Assembly (NCBI RefSeq): GCF_049994905.1
Contig: NZ_CP188258.1
Coordinates: forward strand, 2,232,001-2,296,000
DNA length: 64,000 nt
From: Diaminobutyricibacter sp049994905
Lineage (GTDB): Bacteria; Actinomycetota; Actinomycetes; Actinomycetales; Microbacteriaceae
Reading direction: 5' to 3'
A program made the position numbers and the translations under genes. Of the stretch, positions 60,726 to 64,000 are shown piece by piece. Positions within the stretch are counted from its first letter, which is position 1. Each line of letters starts with the position of its first letter. The notes under the pieces were generated by a model, which saw only the letters and a list, made by a program, of their open reading frames with translations, had not been told where the DNA came from and ran no database searches.

Positions 60726-61289
60726 ATGGCTTCAACCGCTGACATCCGGAACGGCGTCGTCCTCAACATGGACGGCCAGCTGTGGACGGTGATCGAGTTC
60801 CAGCACGTCAAGCCCGGCAAGGGCGGCGCATTCGTGCGCACCAAGCTGAAGAACGTCACCAGCGGCAAGATCGTCGACCGCACCTTCAACGCCGGTGCGA
60901 AGATCGAGACGGCGAACGTCGACCGCCGCGACTTCCAGTACCTGTACCAGGACGGCGACGGCTACGTCTTCATGGACACCTCGGACTACAACCAGCTCAC
61001 GGTCACCGGCGTGGTCGTCGGCGACGCGTCGAACTTCATGCTGGAGAACCAGTCGGTCACCGTTGCGCTGCACGACGGCGAGCCGCTCTACGTCGAGCTG
61101 CCCGCATCCGTGACCCTCGAGATCACCTACACCGAGCCGGGCCTGCAGGGCGACCGCTCGACGGGCGGCACGAAGCCGGCGACGGTCGAGACCGGCTACC
61201 AGATCCAGGTGCCGCTGTTCCTCGAGACCGGCACCAAGGTCAAGGTCGACACGCGCACCGGGGACTACCTCGGCCGTGTCAACGACTGA
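60726..61289 (+). CDS. efp: Translation elongation factor P
   Basis: A 187-residue tRNA-shaped factor that rescues ribosomes stalled at polyproline. The loop that reaches the peptidyl-transferase centre is QHVKPGKGGAFVRTKLK, and the C-terminal OB domain ends QVPLFLETGTKVKVDTRTGD. ATG at 60726 is chosen; the 39 extra in-frame codons upstream do not match the family. nusB follows after 15 bases. Confidence 0.96.
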   Translation: MASTADIRNGVVLNMDGQLWTVIEFQHVKPGKGGAFVRTKLKNVTSGKIVDRTFNAGAKIETANVDRRDFQYLYQDGDGYVFMDTSDYNQLTVTGVVVGDASNFMLENQSVTVALHDGEPLYVELPASVTLEITYTEPGLQGDRSTGGTKPATVETGYQIQVPLFLETGTKVKVDTRTGDYLGRVND

Positions 61290-61304
61290 CCGCGTTCGAA
61301 TCCG

Positions 61305-61724
61305 ATGAGTGCACGGACGAAAGCGCGCAAACGAGCGCTTGATGTGTTGTACGGCGCTGACCTGCGCCAGATCCCGTTGAACCAGGCCCTCGCAACCGAA
61401 GCGGAGCGCGCCGCCAGCGAGCCCCAGCGCGAAGCGTCGTGGCTCTACGCCCGCGAGATCCTCGACGGTGTCATCGACAACGGTGATGAGATCGACGAAC
61501 TGATCGAGACGTACTCGCAGGGCTGGACCCTCGCGCGCATGCCGGTCGTCGACCGTGCGATCCTGCGGATCGGCATCTGGGAGGTCGTGTTCAACGACGA
61601 GGTCCCCGACGGGGTGGCGATCTCGGAAGCTGTCGAGGCCGCCACCGTGCTCTCGACAGACGACTCGGCCGGTTTCATCAACGGGCTCCTCGCGAAGATC
61701 GCCCAGACCAAGTCCGCGGGCTGA
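61305..61724 (+). CDS. nusB: Transcription antitermination factor NusB
   Basis: A 139-residue helical RNA-binding protein used in rRNA antitermination. Typical segments: MSARTKARKRALDVLYGADL, WTLARMPVVDRAILRIGIWE and SEAVEAATVLSTDDSAGFIN. Follows efp in the usual order, but the pyr genes come only after an inserted lipoprotein gene. Confidence 0.94.
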   Translation: MSARTKARKRALDVLYGADLRQIPLNQALATEAERAASEPQREASWLYAREILDGVIDNGDEIDELIETYSQGWTLARMPVVDRAILRIGIWEVVFNDEVPDGVAISEAVEAATVLSTDDSAGFINGLLAKIAQTKSAG

Positions 61725-61755
61725 CCGCGAGCAGACCGGAGCAGACCGCAGCCGC

Positions 61756-62466
61756 ATGTCCCGACACCGCCGCATCCTCACCCGTGCCCTGACCGTTGTG
61801 GGCGGTGCTGTGCTCGCCCTGTCGATCGGCGTCGGTCTGACCGCGTGCTCGGCCGGGGCGAGCGCGCCGACGTCGACAGTGCCTGTTCCGACGGGCACCA
61901 GCGGTGCTGTGCACTTCGACGACGGGTTCATCGAGGTCGGCACCGGGGCGACGACGGTGGACGTGTATTTCGATCCGCTGTGCCCGTACTGCCAGGAGTT
62001 CGACCTGACCAACGGTGCCACCCTCGCGGCCGCGGTCGACGACGGCAGCATCACCCTCCGGCTGCACCCGCTGACCTTCCTCGACCCGTCATCGAACGGC
62101 ACGGCGTACTCGAGTCGGGCCGCGGCCGCGCTCACCTGCGTCGCGGAGTCCGACCCGGACGCCACCCTCCGCTACCTCACGGCTCTCTACAAGAACCAGC
62201 CCCACGAGGGCAGCGACGGCCTGACGGACAAGAAGCTCGTCTCCATGGCGGACGCACTCGGGGTATCCGACATCTCATCGTGCCTCGCCACCGGAGCGAA
62301 CCAGGCGTGGGCTCAATCGCTCACGCAGCAGGCGCTGAAGGGTCCGATCAAGGACGCCGACATCACCCAGATCAAGGGAACCCCGACCGTGCTCGTCAAC
62401 GGCATTTCCTACACCGGGAGCATCACCGATGCGAAGGCCTTCAAGAAGTTCCTCGACTCGCACTGA
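61756..62466 (+). CDS. DsbA-like thioredoxin-fold lipoprotein
   Basis: A 236-residue exported protein: signal peptide with lipobox (LSIGVGLTAC, lipidated Cys at about 31), a Thr/Pro/Ser linker and a DsbA-type thioredoxin domain. The redox motif is DPLCPYCQEF, and the cis-Pro loop is KGTPTVLVNG. Such proteins form or shuffle disulfides in secreted proteins. Two further cysteines (ALTCVAES and SSCLATG) may form a structural disulfide. The gene sits between nusB and the pyr promoter; this position is not the usual one for a redox gene, so it is probably an insertion into the nusB-pyrR neighbourhood. Confidence 0.88.
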   Translation: MSRHRRILTRALTVVGGAVLALSIGVGLTACSAGASAPTSTVPVPTGTSGAVHFDDGFIEVGTGATTVDVYFDPLCPYCQEFDLTNGATLAAAVDDGSITLRLHPLTFLDPSSNGTAYSSRAAAALTCVAESDPDATLRYLTALYKNQPHEGSDGLTDKKLVSMADALGVSDISSCLATGANQAWAQSLTQQALKGPIKDADITQIKGTPTVLVNGISYTGSITDAKAFKKFLDSH

Positions 62467-62491
62467 CCTGGTACCGCGGACCGACTATGCT
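62463..62491 (+). promoter_or_regulatory. Promoter of the pyr operon
   Basis: CTGACC (62463-62468) and TATGCT (62486-62491) with a 17-base spacer. It overlaps the end of the lipoprotein gene and gives a leader of about 50 bases before pyrR. Confidence 0.65.
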
Positions 62492-62508
62492 CGGTCGAGG
62501 TAGACATC

Positions 62509-62545
62509 CTTTAAGAGCCGTCCTGTGAGGCGGGAAAGGGGGTCG
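62509..62545 (+). promoter_or_regulatory. PyrR-binding leader motif
   Basis: The leader CTTTAAGAGCCGTCCTGTGA with following GGCGGGAAAGG, just before the pyrR start, matches the pattern in mycobacterial pyrR leaders (CCGTCC-n-GAGGCGG forming a small hairpin next to the ribosome binding site). There is no separate terminator hairpin, so PyrR with UMP most likely blocks translation rather than transcription. Confidence 0.7.
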
Positions 62546-62547
62546 GC

Positions 62548-63104
62548 ATGACGGTGCGCACCGTGCTCCAGCAAGCTGACATCACCCGGGCGTTGACTCG
62601 GATCTCACACGAGATCCTGGAGTCCAACCGGGGCACACGCGATCTCGTGATTCTCGGCATCCCCACGCGCGGCGTCACGCTCGCGCACCGGATCGCCGAG
62701 ACCATCGAACGGATCGAACCCGGCGCCGGCGAATCGATCGTCGGCTCGCTCGACGTCACGATGTACCGGGACGACCTGTCGCACAACCCGACGCGCACGC
62801 CGTCACCCACCTCGCTTCCCGGTCCGATCGATGGCAAGACCGTCGTGCTCGTCGACGACGTGCTCTTCTCGGGTCGCACCATCCGGGCAGCCCTGGATGC
62901 GTTGAGCGACCTGGGGCGACCGCGTGCGGTGCGTCTTGCCGTGCTGGTCGACCGCGGTCACCGTCAGTTGCCCATCCGGGCGGACTTCGTCGGCAAGAAC
63001 CTGCCGAGCGCGGCATCCGAACGCATCAACGTACGCCTGACCGAAGTCGACGGCGACGAGTACGTGACCATCGATTCTCCCGACGACGCGGGGGAGGCCC
63101 GCTC

Positions 63105-63108
<4 letters not shown>
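62548..63108 (+). CDS. pyrR: Bifunctional pyr operon regulator / uracil phosphoribosyltransferase PyrR
   Basis: A 186-residue phosphoribosyltransferase-fold RNA-binding protein. The PRPP motif is VVLVDDVLFSGRTIRAALDA; ILGIPTRGVTLAHRIAETIE is the substrate loop. It senses UMP and binds the leader of its own operon to lower pyr gene expression. Overlaps pyrB by four bases. Confidence 0.95.

Positions 63109-64000
<892 letters not shown>

Overview
High-GC DNA with many GTG and TTG starts, tight overlaps of 4 to 14 bases and gene orders typical of Actinobacteria (thrS-HIT, pdxST-yebC-ruvCAB-yajC-secDF-relA, alaS-ruvX-mltG-aro-efp-nusB-pyrR-pyrB, DUF3000 beside RNase D, DUF349, DUF3052). I read it as chromosome of a Micrococcales bacterium, probably Microbacteriaceae. 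The species cannot be named from the sequence.

Layout. 1-11.3 kb: metabolic genes. They include a MerR regulator with its aldo/keto reductase, a fadA-fadB beta-oxidation pair, RNase D with DUF3000, an alpha/beta hydrolase, a sulfurtransferase-SufE pair and ZapE. 11.3-14.6 kb: a normal ammonium channel behind a GlnR-like box, a second strongly diverged Amt paralogue that lacks one pore histidine, and an orphan MazF-like protein. 14.6-20.1 kb: a DUF4062-STAND-TPR NTPase, a TetR regulator divergent from an oxidoreductase and a DHFR-fold reductase, and two tiny membrane proteins, one of only 51 residues.

20.4-31.4 kb: a tRNA-anchored island. tRNA-Val(CAC) lies on the minus strand; tRNA-Gly, tRNA-Cys and tRNA-Val(GAC) lie on the plus strand. 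An element of about 8 kb is inserted in the 3' end of tRNA-Val(GAC), with 26-base att repeats (one mismatch) and matching tandem arm-type repeats at both ends. It carries an integrase, an excisionase-like protein, a replication-organiser-like protein, four CxxH-CxxC ribbons in two genes, an HK97-type major capsid protein and a tail-type protein. It has no recognisable terminase, portal, protease or repressor, so it looks like a capsid-encoding phage satellite or a reduced prophage. Beyond attR lies a decayed lactococcin-972-type bacteriocin locus: a precursor interrupted by an amber codon, a frameshifted lipoprotein and a broken secretion-adaptor-like gene. A broken DMT-type transporter and a second, degenerate att-like site follow, which suggests repeated integration at this tRNA.

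31.6-64 kb: conserved core on the plus strand with few interruptions. It covers translation (thrS, alaS, rpsD, efp), vitamin B6 (pdxST), Holliday junction processing (ruvCAB, ruvX, rarA), secretion (yajC-secD-secF), the stringent response (relA/rsh), cell wall (mltG), the shikimate pathway (aroE, aroC, aroK, aroB, aroQ), nusB, and pyrimidine synthesis (pyrR-pyrB behind a PyrR-type leader). pyrB runs off the end of the window. AroE is unusual in carrying a glutamate-rich extension of about 108 residues.
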